Source of the DNA: Isoetes taiwanensis
Lineage: Eukaryota; Streptophyta; Lycopodiopsida; Isoetales; Isoetaceae
Direction of reading: 5' to 3'
Length of the DNA: 64,000 bases
NCBI GenBank assembly: GCA_021234155.1
Contig: JAJEKV010000011.1
Location: 9,093,712-9,157,711 of the forward strand
In this document: in pieces, positions 21,081 through 32,895 of the stretch
How positions within the stretch are numbered: position 1 is the stretch's first letter
Layout of the letters: each line of letters begins with the position of its first letter
Program-made: the position numbers and the translations under genes
The notes under the pieces: generated by a model
Databases searched by the model: none
Told to the model about the DNA's origin: nothing
The model's input: the letters and a program-made list of their open reading frames with translations, nothing else

Positions 21081-22586
21081 GTTGTGCATGGTATCAAAAA
21101 CTCCATAGATTTCTTCAGTGCCTGCATCTTGCATTTGATACAACTGGTTTCAAGTTGGGTTCAAAAACGAAGGGAGCAAACTATAATAGCATGTATACCT
21201 TAACATTTTTTCGTTAATCAGGCATCCTGGTGAAAGACCCATCTGCAGCCTTCATGGCCTGAATGCTTACATAGCAGAACTTAAAGTATTTTTCTCAAAT
21301 AAAAAACATAGCTATGAAAGAGAGAACCTTGCTTTGCGCTGATGCTTTGCTGTTGCAACACTTTTCATTTCGCCAACACTGCATTTGTGTCAATGACCTT
21401 GAATTGGATATCTTGAACTGGATCTCCCCTTTGTATATGCCATCTGACTTGCTAATGATTTCATGTTGTGTTGTCAGCTCAACATCGAAATAGCTCAGTT
21501 CCAGTGTGAGATCTTTGCAATATTTGAATTAACCATCACTCTAAACAACCAACGCATGACATATATTATTCTTAGAAAGGAGATATGCACCGTTTTGAAC
21601 AAATCCAATCACGTAACATGTACGGGTGCACTTACTAATGATATAAACAACATCTATTGACAAATATAAATGTGGCCTTTTTGTTCTACAAAATCAAGCC
21701 ACAATGAAAAAAACACCTCTATGATTTCGCCGGTATGTCCCAGCAAAAGAATATTGTTATAATATTGTCAAAGTCAATCAATCAGGGTGAAACTTCAGCT
21801 CCAAGCTACGGCCTCGACTCATTTTTGGCAAGAAACTCCAAGATACAATCTGAAATTTTACAAGATCCATCGATAATCGTCCCGTAATGATAAAGTCTAT
21901 AGGCTGGGGTTTCAATCCTAATTAACCCGAAAGCAAAGAGACAAAGAACCCTAAATGCATTTTGCTTAGGGCGAGATTGTGAAGCCAAAAAGAAAAATAT
22001 AGCTAGAGGGATACAATCCGAATTTGCTGAAATTGACACTTGAAAGATAGAGTTTGATGAAGCCGACTTTGCTAAACATCGCAGCAAAGAAGCAAACAGA
22101 GAGAGCTCCAACAATCCATCTCTCAGGTAAACACCTCTTGGTAAGGGCTCCATCCCTCACTCATCAGAAGAAAAAAAAAGAGTGAGAAAATAGCCAATGC
22201 AACCCTTTTTTCCTTTTTAGCTTTTTGTCAACCATCTGGATGGGCTAGACAAAATGTCACCGTTAGATCTAGAGCGTGATCCACACACACCCTATAATAT
22301 TAATATATATACCACTAGTAATGGTGCCCTGTTCTTTGGGCATAAGTTGAAAAAGAAAAGAGAGGTGAAATCAAGCATCTCTCTATGCATTGGACCATCC
22401 TTTCTTATACTATTAGTAAGAAAAAGAAAGAATAGTTTACGTCTTCTTTTTATTTGTGCTTAAATTGCTAGAGTTCCATTTGTCCGCAATAAAATGTGCA
22501 AGGAATAGGTGTTTTGTATGACAAAGAACAAGGAGGAAGTGCTAGGCCATTGGCATTAAAGTATAGTGACCATAATCTTTAGATGT

Positions 22587-23292
22587 TATGTATAAGATCC
22601 TTCTTTAAAGCAAAGGTGTTGCCCCCCACAAAAATGGCCTTTGGTGGTACCCAGTGAATCAACAAAGTAGTTTGAACCTGGGTTTGGGACAAGTTACTTC
22701 ATCCAAAGTTGTCGGGCTTTTGTGGTGGCGGATCATCCATAGATGTGTGCGCCAATGTTTTGGTCCACAAATTTCGCCCCGAGGTGCACAGGACATGCCC
22801 TTTATCGCTCGAGGGATGAGACGATCGAGCATTGTTTCTTCTTATGCCAAAGATGCTAGACCCGGCTTGGTTGTGGCTTCGAGTCTTTTTATTGCGGTTT
22901 GAATAGTCAACAAGTCTTATTGGCGGTGTACCCAAGTTCTTGGGACAATATGGCAAAGAGGGCATTTCACTTAGCTTCAAAGATGGATCATTTGGTCCAC
23001 GCGAAAAGAAGAAACCTCTTTATTTTCAAGGGCCATAGAGCCCCGATGCTCAAGTGCTTATTGAAGCTAAGCAACGATCGCCAAAATATATATATCTTCC
23101 TCCTCAGAAGGATGAAGTGAAGAATCGTGATTTGGGCACACTATCTTCGTCTTAACACTTATATGTAACTCATTTTACATGTTGTGTGTTGTAAGGTGGC
23201 GGTGGTTTTGCTCGGGACAATTCCTCCACCGGGTTTTCAGTCCCCATCTCTGCTGCTCGCTTCTCGATGATTAATAAAGTTTCACGCCCTTC

Positions 23293-23319
<27 letters not shown>
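22587..23319 (+). mobile_element. 5'-truncated LINE with poly(A) tail and target-site duplication
   Basis: The sequence ends in 26 A (23293-23318), preceded by an AATAAA signal at about 23273. TTTAGATGT flanks both sides (22578-22586 and 23320-23328), a 9-bp target-site duplication. The body encodes in shifting frames the zinc-binding end of a LINE reverse transcriptase: a WWRIIHRC segment, then C...DETIEHCFFLCQRC (C-x-n-E-T-x-x-H-C-F-F-x-C) near 22770-22860, and KRRNLFIFKG near 23010. It therefore arose by target-primed reverse transcription that stopped early. The stops show it is dead. Confidence 0.88.
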
Positions 23320-23323
<4 letters not shown>

Positions 23324-23328
23324 GATGT

Positions 23329-25126
23329 AAAGTGTTAATTGTATTAGCATGTTTTAATGCTGGCTAACAAAACTTGTCAATGATTAAGCTTACATAGACC
23401 TTTAAATTCTATAATAAAAAATGATTATCTTAATTGTAAGGACTTTTAATCCTTCCTAGTTAATGTCAACATTTTGAGCTATGTTATCATTGTTGTATAG
23501 TCCTTAAATGATGCACACATTTTGCCAAAGTCCAATAGAATACAAACGCTTAAACACCTATAACTGCATTATGACACCACCAAATCCACCAAGTCTTACT
23601 TGAATATAGCAATTTGTTTCTAGTTGCAATTGTGTAATTTTTATTTATTTTTATCTTGGATGCAAGTGTGTAAAACTTACAGCTATAGGTTTGCTCAATT
23701 GTTGATGGATGTTTAGTACTGAAGGAACACTATCATGTGCATGTTTATATAAATGATTAAATAAGCTATGTATTAGTCTCCATTGCACTGATTTTGTCAA
23801 TAGTGTTGAACATAAATGATGATCGATTGTTGGAACATCTAGTTGTCAGAGCATACAAATGATGATTGTTTGCAAGAACATTCATATTTGTAAATCTTGA
23901 AGCAAAACATCCCTTAAGACATGATTTCACATAATTATAATGATGTTCTCATGCATGACATCCACAAATTATTTGCTTATATTTAGGTATATGTGTCAAT
24001 GCTTAAAGAGCAAAGTTTTCTTACCTTTGTCAATCTCCTTAATTGAAGAGATAGAGCAAATCAATAAAATGTTATATTCTTTTTATACGATCAAAAAGCA
24101 GTAATATCGCCTTTTGAACAGATTAAGTACAAATGAGAATTGTCACCATCAAGGAATGGAAACGTGTAAAATTCAAATCGACACCACTATTTATATATCT
24201 AGGAACAACTTGATACAACCGTAAAGTTAACTTTGTAGACCACGTGTCGATGCTCATCATAAGTGACAATCAAGAGCACACCCCTATTGGAGAAATGGAA
24301 ACAGAGGTGATGGAAGATGAAACTAAAATATTTTATTCTCTTGGAGAAATGGAAACAGAGGGTGATGGAAGATGAAATGAAAATATTCTATGCTCAAGCA
24401 TTGAACCCGCCTCACATGAACGCTTATTCAAACATAACAAATACGCTTGCACCCGGTGAAAATTAATAATTCAATGTTCAATAATGTGGTAACCTCAAAG
24501 AGAATTAAAGAGCAAAACATTCCATAGTCACCTTTATAAAGGTCCTTGTGTTAAAGGAATTCCAAAGAAAACAGGTTCATCCTTCTTAGTTTTAGTAATG
24601 TCAAGAATAATAAGGAAGGAACGTCATACCAATTATTTGAGTAATGAATGCAATGCAGATCAATATCACAAGATCAACAATGACATCATTTTGCACCATA
24701 TGAAAGAAAGTCTTTCCTCTCGTAATATATTGTGTGGATGTGACAAATAAAAGCTCAGATCTCCAAATTCTTGACAAAGAGCTTATGAGCAAGATCAAAA
24801 AGAGGTGACTTAATCCAAAGGGTTGATTTGTACCAAAGCTTCACAATTCTTCCTCTGTGATAAACCTGTGCATGGTTCACCAGTGCATTTAGATCTGTGC
24901 ATAGTTTAATTCATCATAGTGGAGTTAGTAACTTCCAATTTTCAAGTGCACATAAGCCTCATAATACAACTTCCCCAGATATATCATAGTATAGAATTAC
25001 CATCCGCCGAGAGTATTGGATTGGCATTTGGCCAACAGAGTAATATCATACCAAAATTTCTTATTATAATTCTATTAGCTATGCCTTATTGAATGAAATG
25101 TCTTTCTCGCCAAGCTTTCGGGTCAA
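23329..25126. other. AT-rich intergenic DNA
   Basis: No gene is supported. A 54-bp tandem duplication lies at about 24288-24398 (TGGAGAAATGGAAACAGAGG twice). Confidence 0.6.
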
Positions 25127-25403
25127 TTGCAGTTTTTTCTTTTCATGTTGCATCATCGTTGGCAATAGAATTAGCTCTAAGAAATAATCGACTTAGTTAT
25201 TTTAATAGTTAATAGCAGATTTACCAAATAGAATCCATCACTGGATGCTTGTATCTCAATCACTTTAGTTTACTGCGTACAATTATAAATATGTAGTGGA
25301 TTATTTTTGGAGAAAGAGAATGTTAAACTACACACATAAAGGAGATTAAAGTGACCATGCTAATCATTAGAACACCTTAACTCTAAGATGTGCAACTGAC
25401 TGC
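25127..25403 (+). repeat. Repeat copy shared with 32849-33356
   Basis: From GGGTCAATTGCAGTTTTTTC to AAGATGTGCAACTGACTGCA the sequence is closely similar to the DNA that replaces the 3' end of EF-hand copy 1. This copy lacks the solo LTR found at 32920-33130 and is its empty site. The right end forms a perfect hairpin at 25381-25414 (CTCTAAGATGTGCA, 6-nt loop, reverse complement). Confidence 0.85.
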
Positions 25404-26891
25404 ACATCTTAGAGCAGAGCATCATGTCATCACAGCCACATGGAAGAAGAATGAAAGAAAGCAGAATACATTAGGAGTGAAATAATATGGAAAAGTGCAT
25501 ATAGTGGCAAATTATATGCACTCATAGAAAAGCATATATATACTGCATAGCATGCCATATATGTGCAGATGCACTATGTAGCCTCATACATAAATTCATA
25601 TTCTTCGCCGCAGAATCAAAATAGATAATTAGGTGTATCTTTACTCTTGATTGAAGGGCCAACTAAATATGGATAGGTTTTCTCACAACACTTGGATCAT
25701 ATCCCTTATCATTACTCTCTTCTGAATTGAACATAAACTGGATTATTTGACGGTCAAGCACAAGGCTTTAACACCACATAGCATAAATATCTACAGCTGC
25801 TGGCATAAATTGCTCAAACCGTATAAACTTCAACGAGTCCACATTATCAATTTCATTAACTCTCTTTATCTCTGTGTGATTAGCTCAACCTCTTCCTTAC
25901 AAAACTAACTACACCTCTGTAAAACTGATTACTTCTCTTGCAAAAATACTTTTTGTGGTTATACAATGGAATACGAGACAAAGTCGCGGTCTGGAGTAAA
26001 TTAGCAAAGCTTGAAGTGGAGAATGTTTGGGAACTGAGGATTAATTGCATGCTACAAAAAGCTCCCAGGTTTACTCACAGGATAGATGCTCCTCTAAAGA
26101 GTCGTAGACCTGTTTTTGAATGACATATTAGCCACCTCTTTTCAAACGAACTGCCTGGCCAATTGAATTTCTCTCTTTCAATTACTCTCTTTCAATCTTG
26201 CTAACGTGTTCCATCACCCATTTGCTAAAATTAATTCTGCTAAAATAAACAAGGTGTTGTTTGGTTGCCCTAAAATTAATTTGTGCATTTAGTTACAAAA
26301 TGAAGTTGAAATGTTTTCGTGCAGTGTCCACTCAGAAGATATATCTGACTATGCATCATTTGCTTCCACTATGGCTTGCAAATTTGGACTACATGTGCCA
26401 TCCACCTCGCTGTTGTAGTTGTCTTCATACCTCATCCATATGATAGCATCAACCAAAGCTATACCAATTTCTTAAAAAATAAAGACACCTCATCACCACT
26501 TGCTCTCCAAAACAAATCGTACCCATAAGTCACCACGCCTCATCCACATGACAACACCAAACAAAGCTATACCAAGTTCTTCAAAAATAAAGATACATCA
26601 TCACAACTTTCTCTTCAAAACAAATGACACCCATAAGTCTTTCAGAATAATATCCCTATATCTCCCAATCAACATCCCACCATCCAAACAGAATGTATGT
26701 ATGCTCACGAATATGTATGTATGCTCACGAATATTCAACCTAACCTAGGGTAGAAAAGAGTTGATACAAAAGTGACTGTTTTTTTCTTGAAGGGGACATG
26801 CTCTTTACATGTACAATTGAACAATTGCAAACAGTTGTTAGGTCGGACAACAACATGACTTTGGCATAGCAAAAGGGGATATGCTCGGCCC

Positions 26892-26924
<33 letters not shown>

Positions 26925-27130
26925 ATATCTTTGTACCTTGATCCTCTAAGTCCAAAGAGGGTACTTTTACTTCAACGTGGAGGAATATTATCGTTATTAC
27001 TTTGTCATAGATAAAAGACTGAAGCAAAGGAAAGAGCCTTAGAATACGCCATGTTTTTAAGAACTATTCCAGAGTGATGCTCCACGTAAGTTTTAAAGAT
27101 GCTTATTGATTAAGGAAGAAATATTCCGTA
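25404..27130. other. AT-rich intergenic DNA upstream of the terpene synthase
   Basis: Contains a ~108-bp tandem duplication (26430-26645), a 21-bp duplication at 26695-26737 (GTATGTATGCTCACGAATAT twice) and an (AAC)n microsatellite at 26891-26922. No gene is supported. Confidence 0.6.
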
Positions 27131-27195
27131 CACGTCCACGTGTATGGACTAATCTAGAAGCAAAATCGTTTAAGGCACTACAATTGACTATTTAA
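27131..27195 (+). promoter_or_regulatory. Putative terpene synthase promoter: G-box and TATA-like box
   Basis: TACACGTCCACGTGTA at about 27132-27147 is a near-palindrome with a CCACGTGT G-box core, the type bound by plant bZIP and bHLH factors. CTATTTAAG at about 27189 lies some 47 bp before the ATG at 27236. Assignment by position and motif only. Confidence 0.45.
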
Positions 27196-27346
27196 GCAGT
27201 TAAGCTTCGAGCTTCTGCTCACGGATTTGTCAATCATGGCTTATCTTAGCAAGATATAGCAAATCACCATTCCTCCTCTCGTTTGTTCCCTGCCACTCAC
27301 ATTCCACAAGAATCAGACTGAAATCAAAGAGGAGCTCGATTCATGG

Positions 27347-28327
27347 ATGCTCTCTCAGTTCAACCCATCTTCAGAGCATCAGAAAAAACTTCTGATACAG
27401 TCCGGCTTCCCGCTTCTCACATTGACAGCATACGCAAATGGCGAAATGTCAAGGGTGGTATGCGTGGGGAAATATTTAGCATGGCTGTTTGCTTTAGATG
27501 ACATTAATGACAACATGGATAATGGAGTGGGAAGCAATTCCCTGGCCGCGGAGGAGCTATTCCAAGCTCTTGGGGATGCTCTTGAAGCAAAGGCTTCTAA
27601 TTCTGATGGGCAGTTGCGGCGTAAGTCCGTGGCAATAGCATTGGATTGGTGGGCTGAAATATACCCCGATATGTCCCCTGCATTGCAGCAACACTTTCTT
27701 AGAACCTTCAAAGGTTCAGTTGATGCTTGGAAATCACAAATAATCTGCCGGGAAAAGGGCACCATCCCTGATATGCAAACCTACATTCTGCAGCGTCGCA
27801 AAGCTTCTGCCTGTTTTCCTTGCTTCGTCATGTCGGAGTATTCACTCGGAGTAGAAATTGATGAGGAGGTTTTATCTCATCCACTTATTTCTGAACTACA
27901 TGACGCTGCCACCAATGTGATTTCATGGGTCAATGATCTGTTGTCACTAAAATATGAGTATTCTCGTGGAGAATATGATAATCTTCCTTCTGTTGTCTGC
28001 TTCAACCATGAGTCACACGACATGCAGACCAGTGTTGAGATCGTCTGTCAAATGATCAAGGAAAGGGATGCTGACTGTGTGAGAATCTTAAAAGAAATAA
28101 GAAGCTCAGAGCTGATAAAAATACCTGGGTTGAAAAGCTATGTTGCTGAAGTATGCCACTGCGTATCTGGCAATCTTCTTTATTCATATGTGTCAGCTCG
28201 ATACCATGGCGTGGATGAGAAACCCCAAGCCCAAGATGCACCTCTTCAAGTCCTCCTTCGAGGCCCAAATGGTGACGGGCTAGCCCAAGTAGATTTGCCA
28301 TGCATTGAGTTTGAGCTTATTTGCTAG
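27347..28327 (+). CDS. Microbial-type terpene synthase (MTPSL), 326-aa open frame, N-terminus broken
   Basis: Class I terpene synthases ionise isoprenyl diphosphates to make mono- or sesquiterpenes. The frame has all hallmarks of the plant microbial-type group: DDIND at residues 51-55 (aspartate-rich metal site), an arginine pair at 150-151 (YILQRRKAS, pyrophosphate sensor), NDLLSLKYE at 196-204 (NSE metal site, N-D-x-x-S-x-x-x-E), and RY at 285-286 near the C-terminus. There is one exon, as far as seen, and no transit peptide, so a cytosolic enzyme. The homologous N-terminus starts further up: an ATG at 27236 reads MAYLSKI, then TAG at 27257, then QITIPPLVCSLPL...ELDSW in the same frame into this ORF. 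Translation from 27347 would lose about 30 conserved residues. A poly(A) signal AATAAA lies at about 28497. It is either a very young pseudogene or uses an unusual start. Confidence 0.88.
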   Translation: MLSQFNPSSEHQKKLLIQSGFPLLTLTAYANGEMSRVVCVGKYLAWLFALDDINDNMDNGVGSNSLAAEELFQALGDALEAKASNSDGQLRRKSVAIALDWWAEIYPDMSPALQQHFLRTFKGSVDAWKSQIICREKGTIPDMQTYILQRRKASACFPCFVMSEYSLGVEIDEEVLSHPLISELHDAATNVISWVNDLLSLKYEYSRGEYDNLPSVVCFNHESHDMQTSVEIVCQMIKERDADCVRILKEIRSSELIKIPGLKSYVAEVCHCVSGNLLYSYVSARYHGVDEKPQAQDAPLQVLLRGPNGDGLAQVDLPCIEFELIC

Positions 28328-28645
28328 GACTTCTTTGCTACTATTTGTTGAAGTTTGTTACAGTTGTCTTATTACTACCAAGGTTTATCCCTCAAGTCGG
28401 GGGCGGGGTTTTTTAGTCATGTGATTTTTATGAAACTTGGCAATGGTGAGCATAAATCGTTGTTATTATATTAATTTGTAATGCGCATCAGTTGCATAAT
28501 AAATTGTTGTAACTATATTGTTGAAAAAATAAATAAATAAAATGGAAAATAAATAAAAATATTTGTAGGAATGCATAATTAGATAAAGATGTGAACCACT
28601 ATGATTACTCAATCTATACGTCTTTCAATTTGTATGTACTAGTTA
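28328..28645. other. 3' flank of the terpene synthase
   Basis: AT-rich, with AATAAA at about 28497. No other feature before the Helitron end at 28646. Confidence 0.6.
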
Positions 28646-31454
28646 TCCTATATAATAATGTTATAGGGTGTGTCTTCAACCATGCCCTAGATCGGACGGC
28701 TCAATTCTGGGGCTGCAGATCTGACGGTTGTGGGGAAAAAAAAAAAAAAAGCGGTCGTGGTATGCGTTAGAGAGGAGATGCGACTTCTCTTATGCGCTTC
28801 TCTTGGACCACCGAGCTTGCTTCAATCACCCTCAATCTTGCTCAAGTGTCCGTCTTCAGCTGTGGCAGAGGAACAAGCTCTCTGATAAAGTATTGGCTCA
28901 TAATAAGGAGCTCCAATGGCACAGAGTATGAAAAAATTTTGAACAGATTGTGTGCATTCAAATCTCCAGTTCCTCAGCCTTTTAGAGAATGGAAGTTTAA
29001 CAAGTATAGTACCTTTGCATCGCCTCTTTATGCAAATCCAACATGTGCTGCATATTACCAAGGTTTTGGCAGTTTTGTTATAGACCATATGACGATCAAA
29101 TGGAAAGGTATTCTAAGATACAAATTTTGTCTGAGCAGAAAGCGAGAAGTCATAGACATGCATGAAAAAGGGAGGAGAATGCAAGAATTTATTAATAGTT
29201 TTAGAACAATCTGAGGTACACAAGGAAAGATGATCCAACTTGCTCGGAAAGAATTGCGCAACTACTAGAGCAAATCACCAAGTACTATTATTGATTTTTG
29301 TATCCTCAAGTTTTTAGACGAAAAGAATACATGAGTATTTTATGGTAGTTCTTGGCCATTGCATGCAATAGATTTAATTGAAGTGCCTACATGTGCATAA
29401 TATTAATGTATCGGTGATTTTGCAGCAAACTACTAAGGCAAATGGATTGGGAAAAGAAGGAGATGAAAGAACATGAAAGAAAAGTTGAACATATTGAAGA
29501 ACTTTTTTTTTTTTTTTTCTTCTGTTGTCCAACTAAATATCGTGGTTTGCGTTAATCAAACATCGACACAAGGAGACCGAGAAGAAGATAGAGGAAATGG
29601 AAGCCAATGTAAATGATGAAATTGCAAGCATAAGAGATTCTGTTGCGAGATTGGTTTTAAAGTTCAACAATCTTGAAATATGTGGACTCATTCCGAGGAG
29701 AAGTGTCTGGTAACGCCTTGAAAGTGTCTGGTAATTCCTTGGGTAAGCATTCCTGAGGCGGACATGTTTCATGCAAAATTTTAAAGTTGGAAAGTTTACA
29801 CTTGAGGAAGAAACAGCTAGCTTGTGAGGAAAGATTAATGCTCTATCTAAAGAAGTAGCAAATTTTAAAAAATTTCCAATGGGTCTGTCTATCTAAATTC
29901 CTCACTAAGAGCTCCTTGGCTTCCATCCTCTCTCTGCCCTTCGGATTATATTGCTTTCTGACCTTTTCTTCTTAGTTGCGGCCATGCTTTGGGGCTCAAA
30001 TTTGAGAACGCCATTCTCCACATGTTAACAAATCCAAAAGTTTTAACAACCACTAGAGGCAAATTAGGGGCTTTTCCATTTGGACCTCCTAAAGGGTTTA
30101 TAAAGTTCGTAAACATTGAGGCGCCTTTTTACATTAATCGGCCATGTGGAGCCATTTTTTTAGTATTATCAAGCCATCTTTTATCAGAAAAGAAACATGT
30201 TAAATATGTTTGTTGGGCGTGTTTGCAGTTGCCAGGTCTGTAACAAGACCCTTTGAGAATGTAACAGGGCGAAAGTATTGATCAGACATACTCTTTCAAA
30301 ATGTAAGAGGGCCACATTATTGATCATTCAAGTAGGTTTACACAATCTTTGCCTTCGCATCTGTCTCAGATTTGGAAAATAAAGCCTTCCCAAATGGTGT
30401 GTACATTCAGATAGAAGCAATTCATGAACAAAGCAATGATTGATGTTGGAGTAAGCAAGGAGCCTGGATTGGCTTTAAACACAGAGGGGAGTTTCAAAAG
30501 AAGAGGCAAACTATAAATTCGTTGCTGTCCATGCGTTCGACAGGTTCAGGCGCTTTATTTCAATGAGATATATAATGGCAATGTAATCAATATCTGCGGT
30601 ATATTTCAGGTAGATGAAGGCTATATTATGCATTTCTTATTTTATTTCTATCATTTCTTTTACTTAGCGGGGATGATCCAGTTGCATATTTCACTCCAAT
30701 TGTATTTGTTGGGATATCAAAAGCATGCCAGAAAATATCATGACAGAAAAAAGGCACCATGTCTTTGGATGCTCAAATGTAGCCGTTTCCTTGACTTGCA
30801 TTGCTTCGCAATGCGAAGTCATTAAGAAAGAATGGAAAGTAGTCCGACATGCACATCGCTCATTTGGCGACAACATCTAACATTGTTGAAAGGGGCTGAT
30901 ATGCTTGCTCTAATATTTGATCAGGTCACCACAATATGCAATTACACACTGGAGAAGCATAACAAAAATGATAAATTTCTTTTTTATTTAAGCCTATGAC
31001 CTAGGCATACATAAATTAGATTGATAGCAATTACAAACATTGATAAAAAACAAGAATAAAATGAGCATATTTAAAGTACTTTTCTGGATGTAAGAAGTGG
31101 AAAACATATGTTGCCAACTCTAACCAATGGAGTGGGGCTTAGTTCTCTATACCTTAACATTCTCAATATAGAGAATAGGGTGCATGGAAAAAGGATTTCT
31201 AGATACTTGCTTTGCAAACCATGAGCATTTCTCCATTATGTTAATGCATAACCAATATGGTGAACCGACACCACCTTGCATCTTACTTTGGTTTCAATCT
31301 TCCTCCAAACTAATGTCTTAACATTTCGTTTCAACTCTGAATCACGACACCTAATGGTTCCCAACATTTAAAGGTTTTCGATCACAACATTTTAACGGTC
31401 CCCAACATTTAAAGGTTCTAAATTAAGCCTAGCAACGCCTGGGCACTCAACTAG
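28646..31454 (+). mobile_element. Helitron 1 (2.8 kb)
   Basis: Starts TCCTATATAATAATGTTATA after an A and ends with a hairpin GCCTAG-CAACGC-CTGGGC, 6 nt, then CTAG before a T. This matches the Helitron rule (5' TC, 3' hairpin then CTRR, inserted between A and T). The 5' end is related to those at 45343, 46312 and 52124, and the 3' end to 54395-54424. No Rep/helicase gene is present, so it is non-autonomous. Inside are possible captured gene pieces: 28792-29214 (140 codons, unrecognised), 29440-29700 (coiled-coil-like, broken by poly(T)) and 29989-30243. Confidence 0.7.
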
Positions 31455-31458
31455 TAGA

Positions 31459-32262
31459 TATAGATAATAGATAGGATCAGGATAATATTTGGCAGAGGTT
31501 ATTCTCACAAGTAAGACAGCAAAAACTGGAGACGAAAATGAGGTTAGAGATTGACGTGCTTGGAACTGCTATGAAAACGTTTCTAGAAGCAGATTTAAGT
31601 GTTTCAGACATTGATGTATATGTGGGTACAAAACAATCAAATTGGAAGAACAAGACTCAGGTCCACATATGGAATTCTACGTCGTGTATATTCCCTGGTC
31701 TTTGAGCAAGTTTCGATGCCATTCAAGCAGATTTCAATTCCAAATCTGTGGACTTGCTCAATGCCATTCAAGCAGATTTCAATTCCAAATCTGTGGGGGG
31801 CCTAGTTTGGATTTCAATTCCAAATATGTGTCGGGTGTCTAGTTTGCATGGCCAAATAATTGGGCAACTCATTTCATTAGTTGGGATTGAATGGTTCGTC
31901 TGGGACCCATTTCTATGCATCTCATTGGTTGGAAGACTATGGAACTGGTCTTGGTTGTGAGACTACGAAACTGGTCTATTGAAGATTTCATCTGTTCCGC
32001 AGACTTTAAAGTCTGGTCTTTACAGACTTTAAAGTCTGGTCTTTTGAAGTTTGGTTGGGATGGGAACAAAACCAAAAAGCGACAACAAAAGCCAAAAGCA
32101 AAAAGTACGGCACTTGACAACCACCACACAAAACCCACTTCATATTCACGATTGGAATTACACAAGCCAAAGTGAGAAAATAAGGAAAAGAATAGCCAAG
32201 CCTCCATAAATAGCATTGCACAATGGCATACTTTTCTCATAAGCATCATAAGCAGAGGTAAG
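31459..32262 (+). repeat. Duplicated upstream region, copy 1
   Basis: Similar to 36113-37344, the region before EF-hand copy 2. Copy 1 has its own 45-bp tandem duplication (31716-31760 and 31761-31798) and two perfect 16-bp palindromes CAGACTTTAAAGTCTG at 32000-32015 and 32023-32038. The second copy keeps these sites with one or two changes each. CATAAATAG at 32205 is a likely TATA box. Confidence 0.85.
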
Positions 32263-32895
32263 ATGGCAAGCCAAAAAGATAAAGTAGATGAGCTTTACAA
32301 AATGGGGGAACAGTTCTACAAGCAGCTTTCAACAGACAAGAGGAAAGCAGTCAACGATCTATTTGCGCACTTGGATACGAACCGTGATGAGCAGATTACT
32401 CGAGCTGATGTCTACTGCAATGTGACACAGAAGGAGGAGAGAGATCAAATTTTGAGAGATCAAATTTTGAGCTACTTTGAAATTTTGAGCTATGGGAAAG
32501 GGAAGTTGGATTATTTCGGATGTATTACACTCTTGTACGTTATGGAGAAGGAAAAATTTTGCAAGAAGTGCAAGTATATTTTGTTCAATGTCCTACTACC
32601 ACGCTGTCATCATGGTTATAAGATGATTTGGTGTGGTCAGTGTCATAGGATTGTTGGATGGTGTGATCAGTGTCATAGGACGCCTCAACAGCCACTTTTA
32701 CACACCAAGGCATCATCTTCTGGCTCCCACAACCGAAGCTCCAAGGCATCATCTTCTGGCCACTCCCAGTCCCAGGCTACGGGGCCATCATCTTCTGGCC
32801 ACTCCCAGGATATAGTGCCATATTCTGGCCACTCCTGGGATAGCTCGGGTCAATTGCAGTTTTTTCTTTTCATGTTGCATCATCGTTGGCAATAG
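32263..32895 (+). CDS. EF-hand plus Cys-rich protein, copy 1 (210 aa), altered C-terminus
   Basis: Starts MASQKDKVDE. The single recognisable EF-hand loop is DTNRDEQITRAD (residues 38-49): positions 1, 3 and 5 are acidic or Asn, but the usual Gly at position 6 is Glu, so calcium binding may be weaker than in copy 2. The middle carries eight or so cysteines in pairs (FCKKC, then RCHHGYKMIWCGQC, then WCDQCH), which looks like a zinc ribbon or cluster. A Ser/His/Gly-rich low-complexity tail with repeats follows. After DSSGQLQ the reading runs into a repeat shared with 25.1 kb, so the C-terminal helix of copy 2 (RPDVFERIRTAIS) is missing and ~20 foreign residues replace it. I know no named family with this domain pair. 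Confidence 0.7.
   Translation: MASQKDKVDELYKMGEQFYKQLSTDKRKAVNDLFAHLDTNRDEQITRADVYCNVTQKEERDQILRDQILSYFEILSYGKGKLDYFGCITLLYVMEKEKFCKKCKYILFNVLLPRCHHGYKMIWCGQCHRIVGWCDQCHRTPQQPLLHTKASSSGSHNRSSKASSSGHSQSQATGPSSSGHSQDIVPYSGHSWDSSGQLQFFLFMLHHRWQ

Larger units (their letters stand above)
19003..22586. other. AT-rich intergenic DNA with tandem repeats
   Basis: No gene is supported. Tandem repeats at 19285-19394, 19735-19935 and 20943-21080 are listed separately. A minus-strand frame at 21806-22153 starts MEPLPRGVYLRDG but has no recognisable domain. Confidence 0.5.

Noticed and set aside
21806-22160. Minus-strand frames starting MEPLPRGVYL / MRDGALTKR
   Set aside because: Two overlapping frames of similar quality, no domain, no promoter signal; coding status cannot be supported.
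31599-32249. Short frames upstream of the EF-hand genes (also 36578-37331)
   Set aside because: The two duplicated copies have different indels there that break the frames, so there is no coding constraint.
32223-32261. A conserved upstream ORF directly before EF-hand copy 1 (and 37313-37342 before copy 2), with a frame-preserving 9-bp difference
   Set aside because: The uATG lies only 18 bp after the likely TATA box, so it would precede the expected transcription start. It was not counted as a real uORF.
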